From NCBI GenBank assembly GCA_013396995.1, contig VWZP01001440.1:4365151-4429150 (forward strand): a DNA stretch of 64,000 nt, written 5' to 3'. Both the position numbers and the translations under genes were made by a program. The notes below the pieces were generated by a model. The model ran no database searches. It was not told the DNA's origin and was given only the letters and a program-made list of their open reading frames with translations. This DNA comes from Dicaeum eximium (taxonomy: Eukaryota > Chordata > Aves > Passeriformes > Dicaeidae). Of the stretch, positions 12,201 through 25,400 are shown in pieces; the first letter of the stretch is position 1; each line of letters starts with the position of its first letter.

Positions 12201-15200
12201 CCAGTCACAATCGGGTCTTTTCACTTTGCACAAGTGTTCTTGGGAATTGGGGCACAGGAGCCATCTTCCTAAAATAACACTTCTCTCTGACCTTGCTTTC
12301 TCTGGGAAAATAATTCCTAATTCATGTTGGTGGAACATTAATGAAGAAGTGATAAAGTTCCAGTGGAACTCCTCCTTTCTTTCCAGATGCTATTTATCGA
12401 AGCCCACACAAAGCCCGAAGGAGTGCACAAACTGCAAGATGCCTTGTTTTGGGGGAGATTTTAGTATGATTAGCAAAATTTTAGACTATGCTTTTTGTCT
12501 TAGCAAAGACTCTTATCTTTTCTGCTTTATGTCTAGGAGTACATACAAATTTACTAAAGAACCTTTTATTCCTAACAGTAGTACCACTCCAGGCATGTAT
12601 CACTCCATCACCTGATGGGCACTCTTTATCTAGAAAGTTTTTATTTGTTTGGATCTGTTCTTACAGAAGAATTATATCCACAGGAGAGCATTATCTATAG
12701 CAATACCATTACATGGATAGTTTTGTCAGTAAATGCCCCAGTGCAGATCAGATCCAATGGATGTGTCAGTGTGTTCAGATCCTTTGCCTCCATATGAACT
12801 TAGGAACTGGAAATAAAATTACCCCGCCCCTCTCTTTTGCATCTTTTGATATCCCTAGTTCTAATGGCCTACAGAGTCTGAAAGCACTTTACATCAGAAC
12901 AGATCCCAAGAGAAAAGTTCAGTTCCTTTCTCGACATTACATGTAGCTGTTTATCAAATTTACCGGGCAAGTTTCCTAAGCACATGGAGGCTGGACCAGC
13001 ACTGACAAAGGGTCTCTCTTGTATAGCAACCCTTTGATCAGACTGACAGCATCATTTATTTGCTTTTGTTTCATATTCTTCAATTCTCCAGTAAGTTATT
13101 TTTCCCAGCTGATTATCAAAGGCAAAGGCTGCCCTTTCAAGTTGGATTTGCACCTCTTCCCTTCCCCTCCATTTCAATTAGCTATGGAAATTACTTGGAT
13201 TTTCTTTTTCTATCTCCTCTTGCCTGCCTGTCTATAGGAGGGGCTGTAGGAACACTGACAGCTGCAGAAAACTCCAGTTGATGTCTTCCCTGTAGGGAAT
13301 GTTGTGACTTGCAATTAGCACATCTAAGTGCTCTGTTTGACCTACTGCTGGCCAGGGTGGAGAGCACAGGCCTGGCTGCAGTGTCCTGCCTTTTCCCCAG
13401 CTAGGAGCAAGGGGATGGAGGGCTGTGAGTGCTGTGGATGGAAGAAAGGAGGTATCACCAAACTGGTAGGGACATACAAGGACAGGAACTGGTTTACTAC
13501 ACTGGAAGACAGATGGTGATAGGAACATAAAAGCCTCTTTAAATAGGATCTCTGCCTGTGGGGAAGTGCTGTTCTGCTGCGTCTGCAGCTATTACTTTTC
13601 TGCAAACAATTCTGTGACTGCAGAGACACAAAAGGCAGTGAACTGCCCAGATCAGCTTAGGGCTGAGCAGAAATGGCATTTGGACTGGGCTGGAGCTCTG
13701 GGTTCCTCCACTTGGAGGTGCATGGATAAATGTCTTTAGGCACAAATCCCAGCACACTGGGAGGAGCACACATTCCACAAGGCAGCTTTCCAAATGTGAT
13801 TTGCCCTAAACAGCTGGTCACCAAAGGTTTCTGAGATCACAATATCAAGATTTAAAAACACATCAGATATGTTCATCAAGATAGGAGAATCACTCTGGGC
13901 TGTATTTGACAGCAGCCAGGCATTAACGCCCGGGTGACCCCACAGGAACAGGATTTTGAGAGATCAGACTGGAGGCAGTACAGATCCATGGGATTTCTCA
14001 CCACACACATCTCCCCTAGACACATCATGTCATGGTTTACAGGAGATGTTTTAAAGTTATCATTAAGAAACAAATTCTAAGACTGATTAATACCAATGCA
14101 TATACTCTTGGGATGTTTCTAACCACATCTATATATTCTAACTTATCAACATTGCCATGGGGCTCTTTCTTTTTGGTTTTCTGCCAGACCCTACACTATA
14201 GTGAAAAGTGATGGAAGAGGAGGCAGGACATGCCCCTTTGCTTAAAGCCAGCTGTAAGAAAATGTTTTTATTTGCTCAGATGTACTAGATACTTTGTGCA
14301 ATCTGCATCTTCAGGCAGTGCAGGTTTGCAACTGCACATGTAACATGGTGAAGAAAAGAATAAATGCAGCAATTTTCCAGCTCTTCCTAAGAGAGTGAGG
14401 GAGAAGGATAGTGAATCAGATTCTCACTCCATGTGCTGCTGGTCTTAAATATTTGCTACATTATATAGACCCCATGACATAAAGTGTGATGAAGACCCAC
14501 CCTGGAACCAGAATCACAAGACACTCCATGTCACTTCTTATGCCAGTAACTTGCTGCAGGGTCTGAAGCTGGCAGTTCCCAGCCAGCTCTGGGTTCTCAC
14601 AGCCTAAGTTAGGTATCATTACTTCCATGCCATTCTGCAAAATATTCCACCAGCCTAAGGAAGGTCACTACATTCTTGTTAACCTTTTTTTTTTTTTGCA
14701 ACCAGGAGAAAATAAGACACAGATTATAGTAGCTGATGAGAGTTCTTGCATGCACATTTATTTTTCCAAAGTAGTGCTAAAAGCTGAACCAAGAGCATCA
14801 AGGCAGAGCTGCAGGCAACCAGCCAGGTTTTTTTAATAACACAGCACCCAACGTTTGCAGCCTTTGTGGTTGTCCCAAAGTACACACACTTACCCAAAGC
14901 TGCATAGCAAGGAGGCAAAACCACACTATTGATACAACTTGTAGTACCAATCCAAAGAGAGGAAACATTGTCCATGCAGACATCTAATCCCTCACGGGAA
15001 AAGACACGAATCCTTTGTAAACACCTTTTTTAAGGAGTACTCTGAAAAGATACAGTGGAGATGCTGTAGCCAACATTGTGGTAAGAGTCTCGTGCAACAC
15101 AGCATCTCAGAAAAGAACTGAATCTCAACCTCCTAAGTACTGTCCATCAACAATTCCTGCATGTATCTATAACACTTCAGAAAGTTTAATTACCACTTAA

Positions 15201-18200
15201 GAAATGGAAGACTAAATGAGCTATATGACATTTCCCACCCCAGACCCTGTAGGTCAGCATTATTTAAGACAACTGGGAGCTTGAAAAGCTAAACATTAGG
15301 GTTGGCAGATGAACAGATGGATGGATTGCTGCCAAAATAATCCATCTTCCCACTTGCCTCCACAGGACTGGGTGACATTCAAAGCTAACTACTTCCCAAT
15401 GCAAAGAGAAACGCACGCGATGCAATGAGTAGGCTTTAAAAAGGACACATCAGCTGGCAGGACCAGGGGCAAAATGCTTTATGGCTGCTGTTTAATGTGC
15501 AGGTGAGGCTGTAAAAAAGAGGCATCAGGCTGTGACAGAAGAAGGGACTGTAGTGACCACAGTGGATTAGCTGTAAGAAAACCCCTGAGCAAGTTGTAAA
15601 AATCTGTCAGGATGCTGTTCTTTTTTCTTTGTGCATAAGAGGTCTAAATCTAATTAACCTTTTAATCAGGGCAGATAAAATTGTGGTATTATCATCAAAG
15701 GGGATGCCTTATCTACAGCTTCATGAAAAATTTCCATCTCTGCTCAACTTGGATTTTTTTTTTTGCTTGAGGCTCTATGACTAAATTCCCCAAACACTGA
15801 AAAATAAAAAAGAGTAAAGTAGGAGATGGTTTAACACAGCCAGTTACTATGCAGACACCAGCTCATCTGATCCCAGATGGGTCTCAGTCCAGAACTTTCA
15901 GATCCAGCTCAAATAACTGTTGCCTGAGCACAGGGGAAGTTCCTGCTCCCTGACTGGGGTGGGCACAACAGGAGCTGTGACACTGTGACAACATGAATCG
16001 TGCCACCCTCCCTGACCAAAGACACTAAAGCCCACAAACTCCCACATACCCAAGACTTTCAGGTTTTCTGCAAGGATTCAAAAAAAAGTGAAACAATCTC
16101 CTACATCTACTAGCTATGGCAGGCTGTTCTGTCAGCTACTAGACTACAACATAACTTTTCTAAATTGATGCAAATAACTCTGACATGTACCTTTGTTCCT
16201 ACATGACCCCAAAGATTAAAGGTTGCTGTCTCTGACTGGTTTACAGTATAACCCAGATCAGACTGTATTTTGCAGGTTTTTTCTTACAATGGCTGAAGTC
16301 TTCAAGATTTTCTACATCTGCTGGCAACATTAGTACTGTTGACAAAGTCAGCCAGCACAAGCAGGTGTAGAAAAAACCCCAATCAAAATCTGAACCTGGG
16401 ACTCCAGATAATGAAGCTTCCTGACTAATGTAGTGGTACATCTGCTTCACTGAACTTGCCTGTGTAATCTGAACCAAAAACCCCACTCACTTCCATTTAC
16501 TATTGCCCATATGCCACCTCTAAATATACTTGCATACTAGCATTTATGCCACGTTCAGTACAAAATCCATATGGCTCCTTTCAGCAAGCAGCAACAAGGA
16601 TAAGTTGCAAACTGAGCCTGGAGATGGAGCTTCTAAAGATTTCTTTCTAAGCATGCAACATTTGCTGTAGATAGACAGTGGTGGAAGAGTTGTTACAAAC
16701 TGCCCCAGATGGACCATGTTTTCTTTCTTGGATGAAGCTAAAATGGATTTCTTTTCTATGAAATGTCTCCTAGTGATCGCTGTGGAACAGAATTTGGGTA
16801 GAGGAGCAGATCCAAGCTTAGGCTGAGCAGTGTTGTACAGCTGCCTTCAATTACTTTGACCAGTCTCATCTGGGACCTTCACCCTTGCTCCTGGCACCCA
16901 CTGGCCTGGGAGCAGCATTGAAGCCCTTGCCCCAGTCTTTATGTGGCTTATGCTGTGTGTGTACTTGCTCTGACCTACTTGGCTTTACTTCTTTGGTGCT
17001 ATCAGAGCTGTGTTGGAACTACAGGTTCCTCTGAGGCCTGCTGGATGAAAAAAGATCCAATCATGGGACCCACTCTTCTCTTCCTGTTTAGGTGCAGTGG
17101 GACTGTGCCCCTTTTCCAAGGTTCCTGTCTCAACCTGTTCTGTTGTCTGGCTTCTACCTCACCCTCCTTCCTAGAGATGTCCATCCTTACTTGCTTCCTG
17201 ACAAGGTGTTTTCCAACCCCTTGAAACTGCTGAGTATTACCCACAGTTAAATAGAAGAAACAAATGTTCCCACGGAATGAGTGAGCAGATAATCAAGAGT
17301 TTTTGAAGCTCCCCTGCAGTGATCACTGCTGGGTGACACTCCAGTATGTAGGAGCAAAGCAATTCAGGCCTGTCACACTTGGCCTTATGACTAGCAAAGA
17401 GAGCCTCTGAATGTTGACAATTTGCTGTAACAGATAAAGGGTAAATATAGGTTGGCTGTCAATATAGGTCACTGCCTGAATCACAGGAATAAAATGTGGC
17501 AGCCAATGAACTTCTACCTCAACCATCAAGACTCTAAGACCATTAAACTTTCTCATGCACTGAAGGCAAAAGGCTCCATGTCCCTAAGAGACTGCAGTCA
17601 GAGCAGGAGCCTTGTGCTGCTGTTGCTCTTAGTCTTTTAGATGATGCATTCTTAACTCCACAAATTGTTGTATCCCTTGTGGACACACGCTGTGTGAGAT
17701 TTAATCTTGACAGATAGCAAGGAATTGATCACAGAAATAAAACATAACTGGTTGCTTAGTTACCAATGATCACTACACAGTTACATTTGCTGTGTGCAAA
17801 CAGAGCCCCATGCAAACCAATTACCCCTCATTACAACCCTGAAATGTCAGCCTCAGAGAGCTGAAAACAACTGAGACAGGTATTAAAGGGAAATTTGAGT
17901 AGAAAAATACAAATGATAATTGGGAACTTTTTTCCCCCCCTAAATGTTCAAATAGCCACAATCCTCTGACTAAGGAAAGGAAATACATTGGTTTGAAAAA
18001 AACCAGGATTCTTGTTTATTGGAAAAGTGAAAACAAGCATGTTGTGTGTGTAAACACTGGGAAAGTACAAAGTAGTAAATAAAAATGACAAGCTAAGAAT
18101 TGCACAAAACTGGTTTTGGGGGAAAAAGACATAGGGAGAATTAAAAAGCTTCAGGACTAATGATATTATGAAGGAGCTGAAATACTTTGGGTCCAAAAAA

Positions 18201-19011
18201 CAGCATGGTGTAACTCCAAAAATGAAGTGAGGGGTGTGATGATTAGGGGAAATGGCTTAGGCATGGGAAGCAGCCCCATGTCTGTGTGAGGCAGACCTGA
18301 AGAGCCAGCAGGTGCAATGGTTGCAGGATCTGCAAAGATCCATCCTACTTCTTGGAACACAGATATATGGCTATTGCTATTTAATACACTGTGAGGAGCC
18401 ACCCTCACACTTCTCCCAATAAGGTGCTATTCTTTTATGGTCCATCTCCAAAGTGCAAATCAATAAATCTCTCATAATTGTGACCTTCCTTTAGCAAGGT
18501 CTGTCTTTCATCTATCAATCAAACTGAGCTTTGGTGTCAGCTCTGTGGATAAGCTGCTGTGCTTGGGTGCCTCACCAGCAGCATATTCAGGAGAGGATGT
18601 ACCACAGAGATGCTACAGGTTAGATACTCATGGACTAATCCATGCACTGAATTTATCACCAGGACTGTAAACAATTAATTCTTAGCATTGCATGTGTCCA
18701 GCCTCTCTCCTTCTCAGCAGTTCATCTTCCCTCTCCTAAAATACATGATAATAAAAGCACCTATGGAGATTTCTGCCTTCCTTGCATGTGTTATAAAGTG
18801 CAGCTGATTGTGCCCTCATGACAATGTAAGTTCTCTGAATACAGGAAGAGTCAGAGCTGGATGCAGCCACAGTAGAAATGGGTTTGGGCTGAATGCTCTG
18901 CTTCTCTGCAGTAAAAACTGCCTATCTTGTGTACAGGAAGGATAAGGACCATAACTGTTAAATCATCTACAAGACCTGGGCTGGAGAAATACCCTACCCT
19001 GGGTGCCTGTA

Positions 19012-19052
19012 GTTTACAGAGGAGAAGAGGTTTACAGAGGAGTTTACAGAGG
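19012..19052. repeat. Three-copy GTTTACAGAGG repeat
   Basis: GTTTACAGAGG occurs three times, at about 19012, 19029 and 19042, with GAGAAGA or A spacing. The motif resembles the TTTACAAGAGAT repeat at 1.8 kb, but the two blocks are 17 kb apart. Confidence 0.8.
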
Positions 19053-19448
19053 TTCTTTTCTCACCTCTTTATGCAGTGCAGCACAATGTAATAAAAAAAA
19101 TCCTACAGGGAAGGAAGAGCATCTTTTTGCCTTTGACTCCATTATGAAATTGGTTCCTATGTGGCCAGGAGAGAAGCAAACAACAGAATGAGGAATTTTG
19201 AGGCTCATAATGAACAGAGAGAAATGTGTTCTTGTCTATGCAAGAGATGTACAGAAAGTGTTACAAGCACTTCAGTGCCAGGAAGCATTTTCTGTTGTTG
19301 AGTTTGAGCAGAAGCTCAGGGAAAGACACTTTACAACAGTCACCAGCTCAGCTCAGTGCTGGCTGTGGGAACTATTGCTCTGTGAAGAAGTTTATCAGCC
19401 GCCTGGATGGGATGTGTGCAGTGTAGGAGAGGTGCTGCTTGTGTTTAC

Positions 19449-19480
19449 ATTAATAGTTGTGTATGCATTAATAGTTGTGT
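19449..19480. repeat. Direct repeat of ATTAATAGTTGTGT
   Basis: Two perfect 14-bp copies (19449-19462 and 19467-19480) are separated by four bases. No function is evident. Confidence 0.85.
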
Positions 19481-22450
19481 GGGGCAATGTGTGCATGTGT
19501 TACATTGATGGCTGATCCACAGAGGTGCTTCCTAAATGGGATTGGTTCATAAACATCACCATGTGCCTGCTCTGGAGAAATATTAGAGATGTAGGAATAA
19601 TTCCATGAGAGTGAGTCCATGTTAAAGATGGGAAGTGCCTCTCAGCTGTTGTGGTGTCCAGGCCAACTGCCTGAAGGGCTACACTGTGCTCTGGGGGTCA
19701 GCATGTAACAGCACTACCCCAAGTTAGCACTGTCTGCTGCTAATCCCTTAGTTATTATCAAGGCCTTCCAGTATGTAAACCTGGACCAAGTGAAAAAAAG
19801 CCTCAAGAAATAATGGGCTTACCTCATCATATCCCAGCTGGCAGCACTGCTGAGAACATGGTAGAAAACTTGATTTATTAAAATTGATGAAGGAACTGGC
19901 TAGTTTTGAATAATTCATTACATATCAGCTGCTGCTGAGGTAATAGGAGCTCAGCAAGATCCTCTTTAGCACTGCACTGTGCCTAAAATCTTTAAATAAG
20001 ATGAAGTCAAAGATTGGCTAGTTAAAGATTGAAGGGCTTTCTCCATGTGAAGTGAGAGGCCCTAGTTCCTGGTGCTGAGGTTATCCAGCTGTGAAAATCA
20101 CCCACATCTCTCAAATGGAAGCCAGCCTGCTAATGTCACTGATATTTGCCAGGGCATGACGCATTCTACCTCAGCCATCAACTTCTGCAGAATATAATGG
20201 CTCCATTTTTCACAATTTTTACTGGAATCAGGTTTAGTTTTCAATATTCACCCCAAGCTAGAGATGTCTGAGAGTGTTGGCTTGCTTTTCTGATCATTAT
20301 GCTTGGAAATAAATCAGCCTGGTACACTAAGAACTAGGCACTACTATTTGAGCACACAGATCTTGAGGTGCAATCTCTGCTGCTGCTCAGGGCTTTTGTC
20401 AGCACCAGCAGAATCAAATTACCCACAGCCTGGGCACTGCCTGGGCTGGGTTTTGGAAGCATGTCAAAAGCCCTGGAACAGAATCCTGCTAACTTAATCT
20501 GGTCCCACTTGATGAACCAAGAGCTGTTTTTAACTCCACTGATGTCAATGGTAAAACCTGTGATAAATAGGTAAAGCAGCAGCAAAATAAGGCACTGTAA
20601 TAAGGTGGCTGATACTCCTCTTCCTATATGTCCTCCTGCAGAGGTTAGAGGAATTGTGGTTAATAAACAAAGAGGAAAAACCAATTATTGTAATGAATAT
20701 GCTCCTGCTTCCCAGCTGCTGCTGCAGAATCTCCACTATCCACAGCTATAGACCATCCCTGAAGTCCATTGCTTTCTCTCTTTCCAGCTGGTGATGATGG
20801 AAACTGGCCTCACAGCCAGTACTGTTCTCAACTCCAGCCCTGGTTTGAATTGCCTTCCTTTGTCCCATACCAGGCATCTAGGAATTTGTGAGGGGCTGAT
20901 GGTACAGCACCTCTAGATCATTAAGACAGCTGGACATAAGGCCTTTGACTTAAGATCCTAATGAATACAGAGATTGTGATGCCTTGTTGATTTTTCTCAA
21001 GCCAGATTTTACTTCCAGATGCTATTCCTGCTTCAGCCAGAGCAGATGATTTTAGCCAGGCCTCAAGTGCCTGAAGTATGTTGGTAAAGGTACTCTGATG
21101 TACCACCATGAGACATTTGACATAGCACCAGAAGACCGTCGGTTTCCTCTCGTCTCCAAAAATACTGCTGCATCAATCACTCGTGAAAGTGTTTTAAAAA
21201 TTAAAGCCAACTTGCCCTTGCCTTGAAATGGAGGCAGCACTTTCTCCTCCTGCTGTCTGTTAATAGCCTTTCTGCAGGAGGTCACAGGACATTGATTTAC
21301 ATTGTGAGCTTTTTGTGGACATAGATTAATTAAGATAATTTTAACATTAAGAAAATTTGGAGGAGCCACAAACTGAAGTTGTGACTTCTCACCCTGAAGT
21401 GTGTGAATGAAGCAAATACTCTAACTCTCACAGCTGCAGAGTGGGAGATGCTGTGAACAAACTGTAACTTGGTAACATATGAGACTGATGTCTGGTCTCT
21501 GATCTCCCAAGAGGAGACACTGCAGTTCCTGTGTTTCAGCTCTGTTACCTATAAGAGGCCAAAATAAAACTACCTTCCAGCATCTGCAAGATGTCTCCTG
21601 GCAGTCTCTCAGAACCAAGGAAAGTCAAGTAAGGTTTCCTAAAATTGAAGTGTAATTACTTGAAATTAACTTAATTCTGAGACCTGTGCTCAAGTGGAAG
21701 AGCTCCAAGCCACTGTCTGAGCACAAGCTGGCATGGCCCAGGGACATGTGCCCTGAGGGACACTGTGCCTTCCCCTCTGAAGTGGCAAGGAAACACAGAC
21801 ATGTGGGCAAGGACAGGACTATGGTTTCAGAAGTCCAGTCCATGACCCATACATGCCTCTCTTTACCCACCACCAGCCTAACTGTGTGTGTGGTTCTATC
21901 TTTGCAGCTGATTTTGATATTTTATTGTTTTCTTCTTCTGTTCTTTCTTTCTCAATTTTTTTTTTTTAAAGAGTAATGTATTCTCTTCTGGAAAGGGCAC
22001 CTGACTAGTGATGATGCACAATTGCCTTGGGAGCTGGTTTAGGAGGCACAGTGCCCCTCTGACCTGCCAGACAACAGCAGTTGCTGTGTGGCTTTGCTTT
22101 ATTCCTGGAGGAAACCAGCTGGTATTTATAGATTTTTCTCTAAGCAAGGCATCATCCCTGAGGTACACTCAGGTGAGAGTACTTCAGGGAATTCCCGCTG
22201 GGAGCTGAGAGTAAAGGATTTTATTATTAGAAAAACCCAAACCAACAATAAAAAGCACAAAATCACAAATCCTGGAGGAAATGCCATTTCCTTTCAAGTG
22301 ATTCTGTGAGGTAGGGACTGCAAGAGAAGTAGGGAAGCAAGAGTTTTATCAGTTTCAACACAATCCCACTTTTTTTAGGAGGATATTAAAAGTCCATTTC
22401 AATGCAAACCCTTTTGGGGAAGGGTGGAAGCTGAAGCCTGTTCAAACATA

Positions 22451-22495
22451 CACCTGGTTCTAGCTGGGATAAAGTTAATTTCCCAGCCTGAACAG
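22451..22495 (+). mobile_element. Possible LTR-retroelement scrap
   Basis: A short stretch reading GGTTCTAGCTGGGATAAAGT resembles the conserved start of many avian ERV LTRs (GGTT..GCTGGGATAGAGTTAATTTT). Only about 35 bases match. There is no paired LTR, primer-binding site or gag/pol frame. This could be a degraded remnant or chance. Confidence 0.25.
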
Positions 22496-25400
22496 TGAAA
22501 AGAAGTTAAGAGAAGCAACTCATCCAAAGCAACTTACTTCTTATTCCAGGCTGGAAGGAAGGCAAATGGTATAAATTAAGAGTAGGAAAGCTTAGATGTT
22601 TTTCTTAAAGTTTGTTTGTTGTTTGGGTTTTTCTTAACCTAAGAGATATAAAATAGATGAAATTGAGTTGGCTAGAATTTTGGGGACACTGGAGTGACTG
22701 GGATCACAAAGGAGTTTGTAAATTGCCTGAAGAGACACATTTGTTTCTCTGGGGTACAAGTGAGGGAGTAAAAAGGCCTTTCTCCCAGTTCTGTCCTCAG
22801 TGGTGGTGTGCTGAAGGCACACTCAGTGCCACTGATGGCCCACATAAGTGTGAAAGATGGCTTTGTCTATACAACAACAAGAAATATTAAATGATTTTTT
22901 ATTTTCTCTAAGGATATGGTGAAACTAAGCCAAAAATGTGTATATTTACTGCACTGCCTAAGGCAGCATAAGTACCTTCTCTGGTGAATCACTAGGCCCC
23001 AAAGCTTTTACTCCTCCTAATGAATGCCAGGTATCCTGGGGAAGTGCTGCCAGGTACAAGGACATAGTGATGCTGCTGGGCTAATGCATGATGGGTGTCC
23101 ATGGCTGAGGGTCTGCAGGATTCTGCCCCAAACTCCCCAGGATGATGAGGTCTGGGATCTAATCCTCTCTGACTTTTCACTGTGCCCCAATTCACCTCAG
23201 TTTTCCTGCTTAATGCTATTTTCTGATCTTCTATAAAGCATTATCCAAATATTTTGCCCAGTATCTTCCATGGAGCTGGTGAGAGAAGTTCCTCACTGTT
23301 CAGGGGCCCACATAAGCAGGATATTGGCAGGTAGGTGCACGGGATATCTTTGGAGGTCAAGGAAAACAGAAGATTGCTGCCACCATGCTTCTATGGACAA
23401 ATTACACACAGAAAAGTTTGGAAATGCATCTTCTGCAAGATGGAGATAAAGGGTGCAAGGGCAAACCCACTCAGATACATTTGAGGCTTCCTTTGCAGCT
23501 ACAACAGGAATGTTGACACGCACTAGGTTAAGACCAGGCTCAACTGTTTTGATGTTAATTGCCTGGCTGCTTTAATTGGATATAGGCTTCTAAGTCCTGA
23601 AGTCAGCTGTGTGACAACCAACTGATCTTTACCTCTTCACTGCTTTATCTCGCCCAGTGCTGCAGGGTCAGTGCACATGTTCCTGTGTATTAGAGTTTTT
23701 CCTAGAACTGGTGGATTATTTTGCAAGAGAAGCGAGTAACATTTCACATCTGAAGGTACTGTTCAGACTTTAACTTCAGGCAAAGCTACTCTGGCCTAGG
23801 TTCAGTTTTTGCTCCAAGGAATGGCTGCAAGGCACTGATAACCATCATCAGCAACCAGACAATAATTACTGACCTGTTGGGCTGCTCATTGGCAGTGCAA
23901 TGACTGCTTTGGGCGCGCAGTGGCCTCTGACTGGTGATGTGACACTCAGGCAATGCAGTGAGTGTCCCTCTGGACTTGCAGAGGTCTCATGCTCTAAGGA
24001 CACACAGAGTCAGACTACCACAAAGCAGTGTTTTGAGCATGGCTGAGGATGAGGAAGCTTTCTAAGATGAGCTTTAGAACACCAAACTTCCTGCTGCAGT
24101 CTGTGCCAATGGGCTGGCATTCAGAGGGATGCAGGACTGCTGAGTACAACTTCTGTCTTTCTTCTTTGAATCTCTCCCATCCAGGATGATGTAGGATAGG
24201 AACACCATGGGGGACAGAAGACACCCCTACTGCTGCCTGTGAGCTGACTCAATTAGATGGAGCACCAGGCCCAGAAAACCACCAGCAGCTGGGAGCAGCA
24301 GGTTGTGTGGTGCAGAGATAGCAGGAGGCTCCTGGCTGGGGCTGGTCATGCACTTGCACACCCAGCCTGGCTCCACTGAGCCAGGGGTGTCACTGAGCCT
24401 GTGGAGCAAATTCCTGCTAATGAGTGTGCAGATCATCTTGTAGTCACCCCTGTTACAAGCAGCAAGACATTGTCTCAACCTCCTGATGTCGACCTCTGTA
24501 AGGTTTTGTATTAAGAGAACATGACTCAATTTCTCATCGCCATTATAACTTCAGTGACGTAAGAGAAGAGGAAAAAAGACATTAAATACTCTGCATCAAA
24601 GAGTGCTGGGTCTTTTTCCAAATAAAGTGGAGGAGGATCTCTCAGTAGGGTGCAGTCCCACACAAGCAGCTTTGCTGTCAGGTTCTCTCACTGGGAGGAA
24701 GGCTATGAGGATAAGTATCTTCCTGCTGCTCCATGCACCCACAACTACCTTGTGGTCATCAGCCATGCTCAGTAGGGACGTGGGGATGGGGACAGGAGGC
24801 TGGCCACTGCCAAAGACTTCCTGGACAGCTGTGTGCTTGAACAAGCACTGCTGGAAGACACCTCTGACTGCAGCTCTCCTCTCCTTGCAGGACACTTCCT
24901 GCTGGTGAGGACCATCCCCATGTGCTGGGCCCAGGAGTAGGCTCACCTGCACCAAATGGCCACTAATCTGTCCTCACTGTCAGTACACCAAACAAAAGGC
25001 AGCTGGGAGATCCAGACTATTGCATACAGAAAAGCACTACCATAGGCTAGTGTTTACCCTCCTTTGCATGGATGTAAACAACCTGCTTGGAAGCAAGCAA
25101 GGGTACCTGATTTGGGCTACTGGTACCATGAGGAGGACACTGCATGGGGCACAGAGCTACCAGGAGAAGCTACACTGAAATCAGCCCACCCCTCTTCAAG
25201 CCATTTACTGCAACACGAGGCAGGGTGAATCAATAATATGTATCGAGCTGGGAAAGTTAATCTGCATCCAGAGCATCATAACAAATTAAAAGGAAATAAA
25301 ATCAGTACAATTCCACTGGCTCTCATTACTACCACAGTGGAGAGTAATTAAAATCTATGGGGTGAATTCAGTGCTGTAGGAACTCTCCCAAAGCCAAAGG

